A stretch of 64,000 nt of DNA from Clavelina lepadiformis. Its lineage: Eukaryota; Chordata; Ascidiacea; Aplousobranchia; Clavelinidae. Positions 45,528-58,400 of this stretch are shown piece after piece. The notes under the pieces are model-generated. The model was not told the DNA's origin. It worked only from the letters and a program-made list of their open reading frames with translations, and did no database searches. Numbering within the stretch: position 1 is the stretch's first letter; the number at the start of each line of letters is the position of its first letter. A program made the position numbers and the translations under genes. The DNA lies in assembly GCF_947623445.1 (NCBI RefSeq), contig NC_135243.1:14634501-14698500 (forward strand), given 5' to 3'.

Positions 45528-46034
45528 GGTTAGTACTTGGATGGGTGACCGCCTGGGAAGAACGGGTGCTGTAAGCATTTTAATCATGCTGTATATTTCA
45601 ATTAAATTTTTAGCAACTATTTGCTTTTTTGAATTTCCTATGCAATCGAATTAGAATTGGAAAGACCATTTTCTTTCATTTGAAATCGCCTACGACCATA
45701 CCAGGTTGAGTAGACCCGATCTCGTTCGATCTCGGAAGTTAAGCAACCTCGGGTCCTGTTAGTACTTGGATGGGTGACCGCCTGGGAATACCGGGTGTTG
45801 TAAGCATTTTATTCATGCTGTATATTTCAATAAAATGTCTAGCAACTGTTTGCTTTTTTGAATTTCCTATGCAATCGAATTAGAATTGGAAAGACCATTT
45901 TCTTTCATTTGAAATCGCCTACGACCATACCAGGTTGAGTAGACCCGATCTCGTTCGATCTCGGAAGTTAAGCAACCTCGGGCTCTGTTAGTACTTGGAT
46001 GGGTGACCGCCTGGGAATACCGGGTGTTGTAAGC
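41812..46034 (+). rRNA. 5S rRNA gene array, 19 copies
   Basis: First bases: 41812, 42041, 42270, 42489, 42718, 42947, 43176, 43405, 43625, 43854, 44083, 44312, 44542, 44771, 45001, 45230, 45459, 45688, 45917. Deletion variants are 42270 and 43405. Gene 44083 lacks the T4 stop and 44771 lacks a proper C box. Genes 45459 and 48658 share GGGAAGAACGGG. Confidence 0.95.
42656..45854 (+). repeat. 3,199-bp tandem duplication, copy 1 (14 units)
   Basis: Genes 42718 to 45688 recur exactly 3,199 bp later as 45917 to 48887. The junction lies in the spacer near 45,855: its left half (AATAAAATGTCTAGCAACTG) matches the spacer after 48887, and its right half (TTTTTTGAATTTCC) matches the spacer before 42718. 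Confidence 0.85.
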
Positions 46035-49000
46035 ATTTTAGTCATGCTGTATATTTCAATCAAATGTCTAGCAACTGTTTGCGTTTTTTAATTTCCTATG
46101 CAATCGAATTAGAATTGGAAAGACCATTTTCTTTCATTTGCAATCGCCTACGACCATACCAGGTTGAGTAGACCCGATCTCGTTCGATCTCGGAAGTTAA
46201 GCAACCTCGGGCCCTGTTAGTACTTGGATGATTGACCGCCTGGGAATACCGGGTGTTGTAAGCATTTTAATCATGCTGTATATTTCAATCAAATGTCTAG
46301 CAACTGTTTGCATTTTTTAATTTCCTATGCAATCGAATTAGAATTGGAAAGACCATTTTCTTTCATTTGAAATCGCCTACGACCATACCAGGTTGAGTAG
46401 ACCCGATCTCGTTCGATCTCGGAAGTTAAGCAACCTCGGGCCCTGTTAGTACTTGGATGATTGACCGCCTGGGAATACCGTGTGTTGTAAGCATTTTAAT
46501 CATGCTGTATATTTCAATCAAATGTCTAGCAACTGTTTGCGTTTTTTAATTTCCTATGCAATCCAATTAGAATTGAAAATGCCCTTTTCTTTTTTTTGAA
46601 ATCGCCTACGACCATACCAGGTTGAGTATACCCGATCTCGGAAGTTAAGCAACCTCGGGCCCTGTTAGTACTTGGATGGGTGACCGCCTGGGAATACCGG
46701 GTGTTGTAAGCATTTTAGTCATGCTGTATATTTCAATTCAATTTTTTGGAAACTATTTGCTTTTTTGAATTTCCTATGCAATCGAACTTGAATTCATAAA
46801 GCCATTTTTATTCTTTTGAAATCGCCTACGACCATACCAGGTTGAGTAGACCTGATCTCGTTCGATCTCGGAAGTTAAGCAACCTCGGTCCCTGTTAGTA
46901 CTTGGATGGGTGACCGCCTGGGAATACCGTGTTTTGTAAGAGTTTTAGTCATGCTGTATACTTCAATTATTTTTATAACATCTGTTTACTTTTTTGAATT
47001 TCCTATGCAATCGAATTAGAATTGAAAATGCCATTTTCTTTCATTTGAAATCACCTACGACCATAACAGAATGAGTAGACCCGATCTCGTTCGATCTCGG
47101 AAGTTAAGCAACCTCGGGCCCGGTTAGTACTTGGATGGGTGACCGCCTGAGAATAACGGGTGTTGTAAGCCTTTTAGTCATGCTGTATATTTCATTTCAA
47201 TTTTTAGCAACTATTTGCTTTTTTAAATTTCCTATGCAATCGAATTAGAATTGATAAAGCCATTTTCTTTCTTTTGAAATCGCCTACGACCATACCAGGT
47301 TGAGTAGACCTGATCTCGTTCGATCTCAGAAGTTAAGCAACCTCGGGCCCGGGTAATACTAGGATGGGTGACCGCCTGGGAATACCGGGTGTTGTAAGCA
47401 CTCTATTCATGCTGTAAATTTCAATCAAATTTATAGCAACTATTTGCTTTTTTGAATTTCCTATGCAATCGAATTTGATTTGGAAAGACCATTTTTCTTC
47501 ATTTGAAATCGTCTACGACCATACCAGTTTGGGTAGACCCGATCTCGTTCGATCTCGGAAGTTAAGCAACCTCGTGCCCGGTTAGTACTTGGATGGGTGA
47601 CCAGCTGGGAATACCAGGTGCTGTAAGCATTTTAGTCATGCTGTATACTTCAATTAAATTTTTAGCAACTATTTGCTTTTTTTGAATTTCCTATGCAATC
47701 GAATTAGAAGTGAAAATGTCATTTTCTTTCTTTTGAAATTGCCTACGACCATACCGGGTTGAGTAGACCCGATCTCGTTCGATCTCGGAAGTTAAGCAAC
47801 CTCGGGCTCGGTTAGTACTTGGATGGGTGACCGCCTGGGAATACCGGGTGTTGTAAGCATTTTAGTCATGCTGTATAATTCAATTAAATTTATAACATCT
47901 GTTTACTTTTTTGAATTTCCTATGCAATCGAATTAGAATTCATAATAACATTTTCTTTCATTTGAAATCGCCTACGACCATACCAGGTTGAGTAAACCCG
48001 ATCTCGTTCGATCTCGGAAGTTAAGCAACCTCGTGCCCGGTTAGTACTTGGATGGGTGAATAGCTGGGAATACCAGGTGCTGTAAGCATTTTAGTCATGC
48101 TGTATACTTCAATTAAATTTTTAGCAACTATTTGCTTTTTTTGAATTTCCTATGCAATCGAATTAGAATTGAAAATGCCATTTTCTTTCTTTTGAAATAG
48201 CCTACGACCATACCAGGTTGAGTAGACCTGATCTCGTTCGATTTCGGAAGTTAAGCAACCTCGGGCCCTGTTAGTACTTGGATGGGTGACCGCCTGGGAA
48301 TACCGGGTGTTGTAAGCATTTTATTCATGCTGTATATTTCAATCAAATTTATGGCAACTATTTGCTTTTTTGAATTTCCTATGCAATCGAATTAGATTTG
48401 GAAAGACCATTTTTCTTCATTTGAAATCGTCTACGACCATACCAGTTTGAGTAGACCCGATCTCGTTCGATCTTGGAAGTTAAGCAACCTCGGGCCCTGT
48501 TAGTACTTGGATGGGTGACCGCCTGGGAATACCGGGTGTTGTAAGCATTTTAGTCATGCTGTATATTTCAATTCAATTTTTAGCAACTATTTGCTTTTTT
48601 GAATTTCCTATGCAATCGAATTAGAATTGATAAAGCCATTTTTATTCTTTTGAAATCGCCTACGACCATACCAGGTTGAGTAAACCCGATCTCGTTCGAT
48701 CTCGGAAGTTAAGCAACCTCGGGCCCGGTTAGTACTTGGATGGGTGACCGCCTGGGAAGAACGGGTGCTGTAAGCATTTTAATCATGCTGTATATTTCAA
48801 TTAAATTTTTAGCAACTATTTGCTTTTTTGAATTTCCTATGCAATCGAATTAGAATTGGAAAGACCATTTTCTTTCATTTGAAATCGCCTACGACCATAC
48901 CAGGTTGAGTAGACCCGATCTCGTTCGATCTCGGAAGTTAAGCAACCTCGGGTCCTGTTAGTACTTGGATGGTTGACCGCCTGGGAATACCGGGTGTTGT

Positions 49001-49053
49001 AAGCATTTTATTCATGCTGTATATTTCAATAAAATGTCTAGCAACTGTTTGCC
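45855..49053 (+). repeat. 3,199-bp tandem duplication, copy 2 (14 units)
   Basis: Second copy of 42656-45854. The gene at 47282 here has a private change (CTGTAAATTTC after it) not found in the three related copies. Confidence 0.85.
46146..49004 (+). rRNA. 5S rRNA gene array, 13 copies
   Basis: First bases: 46146, 46375, 46604, 46824, 47053, 47282, 47511, 47741, 47970, 48200, 48429, 48658, 48887. The deletion variant is 46604. Genes 46146 and 46375 have GATGATTGACC, 47282 lacks the T4 stop and 47970 lacks the C box. Gene 48887 is the last before the sequence resumes the 23.3-kb pattern. Confidence 0.95.
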
Positions 49054-49115
49054 TTTTTTAATTTCCTATGCAATCGAATTCTAATTGAAAATGCCCTTTT
49101 CTTTTTTTTGAAATC

Positions 49116-52100
49116 GCCTACGACCATACCAGGTTGAGTATACCCGATCTCGGAAGTTAAGCAACCTCGGGCCCTGTTAGTACTTGGATGGGTGACCGCC
49201 TGGGAATACCGGGTGTTGTAAGCATTTTAGTCATGCTGTATATTTCAATTCAATTTTTAACAACTATTTGCTTTTTTGAATTTCCCTTGCAATCGAATTA
49301 GAATTCATAAAGCCATTTTTATTCTTTTGAAATCGCCTACGACCATACCAGGTTGAGTAGACCCGATCTCGTTCGATCTCGGAAGTTAAGCAACCTCGGG
49401 CCCGGTTAGTACTTGGATGGGTGACCGCCTGGGAATACCGGGTGCTGTAAGCATTTTAATCATGCTGTATATTTCAATTAAATTTTTAGCAACTATTTGC
49501 TTTTTTGAGTTTCCTATGCAATCGATTTAGAATTGAAAAGGCCATTTTATTTCTTTTGAAATCGCCTACGACCATACCAGGTTGAGCAGACCTTATCTCG
49601 TTCGATCTCGGATGTTAAGTAACCTCGGGCCCTGTTAGTACTTGGATGGTTGACCGCCTGGGAATACCGGGTATTGTAAGCATTTTAGTCATGCTGTATA
49701 TTTCAATTATTTTTATAGCAACTGTTTGCGTTTTTGTATTTCTTATGCAATCGAATTATAATTGAAAATGCCATTTTCTTTCATTTGAAATCGCCTACGA
49801 CCATACCAGGTTGAGTAGACCCGATCTCGTTCGATCTCGGAAGTTAAGCAACCTCGGGCCTTGTTAGTACTTGGATGGTTGACCGCCTGGGAATACCGGG
49901 TGTTGTAAGCATTTTAGTCATGCTGTATATTTCAATCAAATGTCTAGCAACTGTTTGCGTTTTTTAATTTCCTATGCAATCGAATTAGAATTGGAAAGAC
50001 CATTTTCTTCCATTTGAAATCGCCTACGACCATACCAGGTTGAGTAGACCCGATCTCGTTCGATCTCGGAAGTTAAGCAACCTCGGGCCCTGTTAGTACT
50101 TGGATGATTGACCGCCTGGGAATACCGGGTATTGTAAGCATTTTAATCATGCTGTATATTTCAATCAAATGTCTAGCAACTGTTTGCATTTTTTAATTTC
50201 CTATGCAATCGAATTAGAATTGGAAAGACCATTTTCTTTCATTTGAAATCGCCTACGACCATACCAGGTTGAGTAGACCCGATCTCGTTCGATCTCGGAA
50301 GTTAAGCAACCTCGTGCCCTGTTAGTACTTGGATGATTGACCGCCTGGGAATACCGTGTGTTGTAAGCATTTTAATCATGCTGTATATTTCAATCAAATG
50401 TCTAGCAACTGTTTGCGTTTTTTAAATTCCTATGCAATCCAATTAGAATTGAAAATGCCCTTTTCTTTTTTTTGAAATCGCCTACGACCATACCAGGTTG
50501 AGTATACCCGATCTCGGAAGTTAAGCAACCTCGGGCCCTGTTAGTACTTGGATGGGTGACCGCCTGGGAATACCGGGTGTTGTAAGCATTTTAGTCATGC
50601 TGTATATTTCAATTCAATTTTTTGGAAACTATTTGCTTTTTTGAATTTCCTATGCAATCGAATTTAAATTCATAAAGCCATTTTTATTCTTTTGAAATCG
50701 CCTACGACCATACCAGGTTGAGTAGACCCGATCTCGTTCGATCTCGGAAGTTAAGCAACCTCGGTCCCGGTTAGTACTTGGATGGGTGACCGCCTGGGAA
50801 TACCGTGTTTTGTAAGCGTTTTAGTCATGCTGTATACTTCAATTATTTTTATAACATCTGTTTACTTTTTTGAATTTCCTATGCAATCGAATTAGAATTG
50901 AAAATGCCATTTTCTTTCATTTGAAATCACCTACGACCATAACAGAATGAGTAGACCCGATCTCGTTCGATCTCGGAAGTTAAGCAACCTCGTGCCCGGT
51001 TAGTACTTGGATGGGTGACCGCCTGGGAATACCAGGTGCTGTAAGCATTTTAGTCATGCTGTATACTTCAATTAAATTTTTAGCAACTATTTGCTTTTTT
51101 GAATTACCTATGCAATCGAATTTGATTTGGAAAGACCATTTTTCTTCATTTGAAATCGTCTACGACCATACCAGTTTGAGTAGACCCGATCTCGTTCGAT
51201 CTTGGAAGTTAAGCAACCTCGGGCCCTGTTAGTACTTGGATGGGTGACCGCCTGGGAATACCGGGTGTTGTAAGCATTTTAGTCATGCTGTATATTTCAA
51301 TTCAATTTTTAGCAACTTTTTGCTTTTTTGAATTTCCTATGCAATCGAATTAGAATTCATAAAGCCATTTTCTTTCTTTTGAAATCGCCTACGACCATAC
51401 CAGGTTGAGTAGATCCGATCTCGTTCGATCTCGGAAGTTAAGCAACCTCGGGCCCGGTTAGTAGTTGAATGGGTGACTGCCTGGGAATCCCGGTTGTTGT
51501 AAGCATTTTAGTCATGCTGTATATTTCAATTATTTTTATAGCAACTGTTTGCGTTTTTGTATTTCTTATGCAATCGAATTAGAATTGAAAATGTCATTTT
51601 CTTTCATTTGAAATTGCCTACGACCATACCGGGTTGAGTAGACCCGATCTCGTTCGATCTCGGAAGTTAAGCAACCTCGGGCTCGGTTAGTACTTGGATG
51701 GGTGACCGCCTGGGAATACCGGGTGCTGTAAGCATTTTAGTCATGCTGTATATTTCAATTAAATTTTTAGCAACTATTTGCTTTTTTGAATTTCCTATGG
51801 AATCGATTTAGAATTGAAAATGCCATTTTATTTCTTTTGAAATCGCCTACGACCATACCAGGTTGAGCAGACCTGATCTCGTTCGATCTCGGAAGTTAAG
51901 TAACCTCGGGCCCTGTTAGTACTTGGATGGTTGACCGCCTGGGAATACCGGGTGTTGTAAGCATTTTTGTCATGCTGTATATTTCAATTATTTTTATAGC
52001 AACTGTTTGCGTTTTTGTATTTCTTATGCAATCGAATTATAATTGAAAATGCCATTTTCTTTCTTTTGAAATTGCCTACGGCCATACCGGGTTGAGTAGA

Positions 52101-55100
52101 CCCGATCTCGTTCGATCTCGGAAGTTAAGCAACCTCGGGCACGGTTAGTACTTGGATGGGTGACCGCTTGGGAATACCGTGTGTTGTAAGCATTTTAGTC
52201 ATGCTGTATAGTTCAATTATTTTTATAACATCTGTTTACTTTTTTGAATTTCCTATTTAATCGAATTAGAATTGAAAATGCCATTTTCTTTCATTTGAGA
52301 TCACCTACGACCATACCAGGTTGAGTAGACCCGATCTCGTTCGATCTCGGAAGTTAAGCAACTTCGGGCCCGGTTAGTACTTGGATGGGTGACCGCCTGG
52401 GAATAACGGGTGTTGTAAGCATTTTAGTCATGCTGTATATTTCAATCAAATTTATAGCAACTATTTGCTTTTTTGAATTTCCTATGCAATCGAATTAGAA
52501 TTGAAAAGACCATTTTCTTTCATTTGAAATCGTCTACGACCATACCAGGTTGAGTAGACCCGATCTCGTTCGATCTCGGAAGTTAAGCAACCTCGGGCCC
52601 GGTTAGTACTTGGATGGGTGACCGCCTGGGAATAACGGGTGTTGTAAGCATTTTATTCATGCTGTATATTTCAATCAAATTTATAGCAACTATTTGCTTT
52701 TTTGAATTTCCTATGCAATCGAATTAGAATTGGAAAGACCATTTTCCTTCATTTGAAATCGCCTACGACCATACCAGGTTGAGTAGACCCGATCTCGTTC
52801 GATCTCGGAAGTTAAGCAACCTCGGGCCCTGTTAGTACTTGGATGATTGACCGCCTGGGAATACCGGGTGTTGTAAGCATTTTAATCATGCTGTATATTT
52901 CAATCAAATGTCTAGCAACTGTTTGCATTTTTTAATTTTTTATGCAATCGAATTAGAATTGGAAAGACAATTTCCTTCATTTGAAATCGCCTACGACCAT
53001 ACCAGGTTGAGTAGACCCGATTTCGTTCGATCTCGGAAGTTAAGCAACCTCGGGCCCTGTTAGAACTTGGATGATTGACCGCCTGGGAATACCGTGTGTT
53101 GTAAGCATTTTAATCATGCTGTATATTTCAATCAAATGTCTAGCAACTCTTTGCGTTTTTTAATTTCCTATGCAATCCAATTAGAATTGAAAATGCCCTT
53201 TTCTTTTTTTTGAAATCGCCTACGACCATACCAGGTTGAGTATACCCGATCTCGGAAGTTAAGCAACCTCGGGCCCTGTTAGTACTTGGATGGGTGACCG
53301 CCTGGGAATACCGGGTGTTGTAAGCATTTTAGTCATGCTGTATATTTCAATTCAATTTTTTGGAAACTATTTGCTTTTTTGAATTTCCTATGCAATCGAA
53401 TTTGAATTCATAAAGCCATTTTTATTCTTTTGAAATCGCCTACGACCATACCAGGTTGAGTAGACCCGATCTCGTTCGATCTCGGAAGTTAAGCAACCTC
53501 GGTCCCGGTTAGTACTTGGATGGGTGACCGCCTGGGAATACCGTGTTTTGTAAGCGTTTTAGTCATGCTGTATACTTCAATTATTTTTATAACATCTGTT
53601 TACTTTTTTGAATTTCCTATGCAATCGAATTAGAATTGAAAATGCCATTTTCTTTCATTTGAAATCACCTACGACCATAACAGAATGAGTAGACCCGATC
53701 TCGTTCGATCTCGGAAGTTAAGCAACCTCGGGCCCGGTTAGTACTTGGATGGGTGACCACCTGGGAATAACGGGTGTTGTAAGCATTTTAGTCATGCTGT
53801 ATATTTCAATTCAATTTTTAGCAACTATTTGCTTTTTTAAATTTCCTATGCAATCGAATTAGAATTCATAAAGCCATTTTCTTTCTTTTGAAATCGCCTA
53901 CGACCATACCAGGTTAAGTAGACCCGATGTCGTTCGATCTCGGAAGTTAAGCAACCTCGTGCCCGGTTAGTACTTGGATGGGTGACCGCCTGGGAATACC
54001 AGGTGCTGTAAGCAATTTAGTCATGCTGTATACTTCAATTAAATTTTTAGCAACTATTTGCTTTTTTGAATTTCCTATGCAATCGAATTAGAATTGAAAA
54101 TGCCATTTTCTTTCTTTTGAAATCGCCTACGACCATACCAGGTTGAGTAGACCTGATCTCGTTCGATCTCAGAAGTTAAGCAACCTCGGGCCCGGTTAAT
54201 ACTTGGATGGGTGACCGCCTGGGAATAACGGGTGTTGTAAGCATTTTATTCATGCTGTATATTTCAATCAAATTTATAGCAACTATTTGCTTTTTTGAAT
54301 TTCCTATGCAATCGAATTTGATTTGGAAAGACCATTTTTCTTCATTTGAAATCGTCTACGACCATACCAGTTTGAGTAGACCCGATCTCGTTCGATCTTG
54401 GAAGTTAAGCAACCTCGGGCCCTGTTAGTACTTGGATGGGTGACCGCCTGGGAATACCGGGTGTTGTAAGCATTTTAGTCATGCTGTATATTTCAATTTA
54501 ATTTTTAGCAACTATTTGCTTTTTTGAATTTCCTATGCAATCGAATTAGAATTCATAAAGCCATTTTCTTTCTTTTGAAATCGCCTACGACCATACCAGG
54601 TTGAGTAGACCCGATCTCGTTCGATCTCGGAAGTTAAGCAACCTCGGGCCCGGTTAGTAGTTGAATGGGTGACTGCCTGGGAATCCCGGTTGTTGTAAGC
54701 ATTTTAGTCATGCTGTATATTTCAATTATTTTTATAGCAACTGTTTGCGTTTTTGTATTTTTTATGCAATCGAATTAGAATTGAAAATGTCATTTTCTTT
54801 CTTTTGAAATTGCCTACAACCATACCGGGTTGAGTAGACCCGATCTCGTTCGATCTCGGAAGTTAAGCAACCTCGGGCTCGGTTAGTACTTGGATGGGTG
54901 ACCGCCTGGGAATACCGGGTGTTGTAAGCATTTTTGTCATGCTGTATATTTCAATTATTTTTATAGCAACTGTTTGCGTTTTTGTATTTCTTATGCAATC
55001 GAATTGTAATTGAAAATGCCATTTTCTTTCTTTTGAAATTGCCTACGACCATACCGGGTTGAGTAGACCCGATCTCGTTCGATCTCGGAAGTTAAACAAC

Positions 55101-55387
55101 CTCGGGCACGGTTAGTACTTGGATGGGTGACCGCTTGGGAATACCGTGTGTTGTAAGCATTTTAGTCATGCTGTATAGTTCAATTATTTTTATAACATCT
55201 GTTTACTTTTTTGAATTTCCTATGTAATCGAATTAGAATTGAAAATGCCATTTTCTTTCATTTGAGATCACCTACGACCATACCAGGTTGAGTAGACCCG
55301 ATCTCGTTCGATCTCGGAAGTTAAGCAACCTCGGGCCCGGTTAGTACTTGGATGGGTGACCGCCTGGGAATAACGGGTGTTGTAAGC
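49116..55387 (+). rRNA. 5S rRNA gene array, 28 copies
   Basis: First bases: 49116, 49335, 49564, 49793, 50022, 50251, 50480, 50700, 50929, 51158, 51387, 51616, 51845, 52074, 52303, 52532, 52761, 52989, 53218, 53438, 53667, 53896, 54125, 54354, 54583, 54812, 55041, 55270. Deletion variants are 49116, 50480 and 53218. Gene 52532 is the extra unit absent from the first copy of the block. Gene 53896 ends with only T3. Confidence 0.95.
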
Positions 55388-55497
55388 ATTTTAGTCATGC
55401 TGTATATTTCAATTCAATTTTTAGCAACTATTTGCTTTTTTGAATTTCCTATGCAATCGAATTAGAATTGAAAGACCATTTTCTTTCATTTGAAATC

Positions 55498-58400
55498 GTC
55501 TACGACCATACCAGGTTGAGTAGACCCGATCTCGTTCGATCTCGGAAGTTAAGCAACCTCGGGCCCGGTTAGTACTTGGATGGGTGACCGCCTGGGAATA
55601 ACGGGTGTTGTAAGCATTTTAGTCATGCTGTATATTTCAATCAAATTTATAGCAACTATTTGCTTTTTTGAATTTCCTATGCAATCGAATTAGAATTGGA
55701 AAGACCATTTTCCTTCATTTGAAATCGCTTACGACCATACCAGGTTGAGTAGACCCGATCTCGTTCGATCTCGGAAGTTAAGCAACCTCGGGTCCTGTTA
55801 GTACTTGGATGGTTGACCGCCTGGGAATACCGGGTGTTGTAAGCATTTTATTCATGCTGTATATTTCAATAAAATGTCTAGCAACTGTTTGCGTTTTTTA
55901 ATTTCCTATGCAATCGAATTCTAATTGAAAATGCCCTTTTCTTTTTTTTGAAATCGCCTACGACCATACCAGGTTGAGTATACCCGATCTCGGAAGTTAA
56001 GCAACCTCGGGCCCTGTTAGTACTTGGATGGGTGACCGCCTGGGAATACCGGGTGTTGTAAGCATTTTAGTCATGCTGTATATTTCAATTCAATTTTTAG
56101 CAACTATTTGCTTATTTGAATTTCCCATGCAATCGAATTAGAATTCATAAAGCCATTTTTATTCTTTTGAAATCGCCTACGACCATACCAGGTTGAGTAG
56201 ACCCGATCTCGTTCGATCTCGGAAGTTAAGCAACCTCGGGCCCGGTTAGTACTTGGATGGGTGACCGCCTGGGAATACCGGGTGCTGTAAGCATTTTAAT
56301 CAAGCTGTATATTTCAATTCAATTTTTAGCAACTATTTGCTTTTTTGAATTTCCTATGCAATCGATTTAGAATTGAAAAGGCCATTTTACTTCTTTTGAA
56401 ATCGCCTACGACCATACCAGGTTGAGCAGACCTTATCTCGTTCGATCTCGGATGTTAAGCAACCTCGGGCCCTGTTAGTACTTGGATGGTTGACCGCCTG
56501 GGAATACCGGGTATTGTAAGCATTTTAGTCATGCTGTATATTTCAATTATTTTTATAGCAACTGTTTGCGTTTTTGTATTTCTTATGCAATCGAATTATA
56601 ATTGAAAAAGCCATTTTCTTCTTTTTGAAATTGCCTACGACCATACCGGGTTGAATAGACCCGATCTCGTTCGATCTCAGAAGTTAAGCAACCTCGGGCC
56701 CGGTTAGTACTTGGATGGGTGACCGCCTGGGAATACCGTGTGTTGTAAGCATTTTAGTCATGCTGTATATTTCAATCAAATTTATAGCAACTATTTGCTT
56801 TTTTGAATTTCCTATGCAATCGAATTAGAATTGGAAAGACCATTTTCTTTCATTTGAAATCGTCTACGTCCATACCAGGTTGAGTAGACCCGATCTCGTT
56901 CGGTCTCGGAAGTTAAGCAACCTCGGGCCCGGTTAATACTTGGATGGTTGACCGCCTGGGAATAACGGGTGTTTTAAGCATTTTAGTCATGCTTTATATT
57001 TCAATTAAATTTATAGCAACTATTTGCTTTTTTGAATTTCCTATGCAATCGAATTAGAATTGGAAAGATCATTTTCTTTCATTTGAAATCGCCTACGACC
57101 ATACCAGGTTGAGTAGACCCGATCTCGTTCGATCTCGGAAGTTAAGCAACCTCGGGCCCTGTTAGTACTTGGATGGTTGACCGCCTGGGAATACCGGGTG
57201 TTGTAAGCATTTTAGTCATGCTGTATATTTCAATCAAATGTCTAGCAACTGTTTGCGTTTTTTAATTTCCTATGCAATCGAATTCTAATTGAAAATGTCC
57301 TTTTCTTTTTTTTGAAATCGCCTACGACCATACCAGGTTGAGTATACCCGATCTCGGAAGTTAAGCAACTTTGGGCCCTGTTAGTACTTGGATGGGTGAC
57401 CGCCTGGGAATACCGGGTGTTGTAAGCATTTTAGTCATGCTGTATATTTCAATTAAATTTTTAGCAACTATTTGCTTTTTTGAATTTCCTATGCAATCGA
57501 ATTAGAATTGGAAAGACCATTTTCTTTCATTTGAAATCGCCTACGACCATACCAGGTTGAGTAGACCCGATCTCGTTCGATCTCGGAAGTTAAGCAACCT
57601 CGGGCCCGGTTAGTACTTGGATGGGTGACCGCCTGGGAATACCGGGTGCTGTAAGCATTTTAATCATGCTGTATATTTCAATTAAATTTTTAGCAACTAT
57701 TTGCTTTTTTGAATTTCCTATGCAATCGAATTAGAATTGGAAAGACCATTTTCTTTCATTTGAAATCGCCTACGACCATACCAGGTTGAGTAGACCCGAT
57801 CTCGTTCGATCTCGGAAGTTAAGCAACCTCGGGCCCTGTTAGTACTTGGATGGTTGACCGCCTGGGAATACCGGGTGTTGTAAGCATTTTAGTCATGCTG
57901 TATATTTCAATCAAATGTCTAGCAACTGTTTGCGTTTTTTAATTTCCTATGCAATCGAATTAGAATTGGAAAGACCATTTTCTTTCATTTGCAATCGCCT
58001 ACGACCATACCAGGTTGAGTAGACCCGATCTCGTTCGATCTCGGAAGTTAAGCAACCTCGGGCCCTGTTAGTACTTGGATGATTGACCGCCTGGGAATAC
58101 CGGGTGTTGTAAGCATTGTAATCATGCTGTATATTTCAATCAAATGTCTAGCAACTGTTTGCATTTTTTAATTTCCTATGCAATCGAATTAGAATTGGAA
58201 AGACCATTTTCTTTCATTTGAAATCGCCTACGACCATACCAGGTTGAGTAGACCCGATCTCGTTCGATCTCAGAAGTTAAGCAACCTCGGGCCCTGTTAG
58301 TACTTGGATGATTGACCGCCTGGGAATACCGGGTGTTGTAAGCATTTTATTCATGCTGTATATTTCAATAAAATGTCTAGCAACTGTTTGCGTTTTTTGA

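Larger units (their letters stand above)
23136..48886 (+). repeat. 25,751-bp large tandem duplication, copy 1
   Basis: Gene starts from 23365 to 26552 recur exactly 25,751 bp later (49116 to 52303), and those from 26781 to 33611 recur 25,980 bp later, the extra 229 bp being one added unit at 52532. Private markers shared by both copies include TTTCCCTTGCAATCG (23533 and 49283), CCTATTTAATCG, GCATTGTAATC (32134 and 58114) and AACTTTGGGCC (31388 and 57368). The left edge lies somewhere in 23,080-23,200. Confidence 0.82.

Noticed and set aside
25260-54428. Repeated 73-residue open frames at 25260, 28227, 35735, 40289, 44165, 51011 and 54207
   Set aside because: They start at ATGGGTGACC in the C box of one 5S gene and run through spacer into the next gene. 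They recur only because the units are duplicated and are shadows of 5S rDNA.
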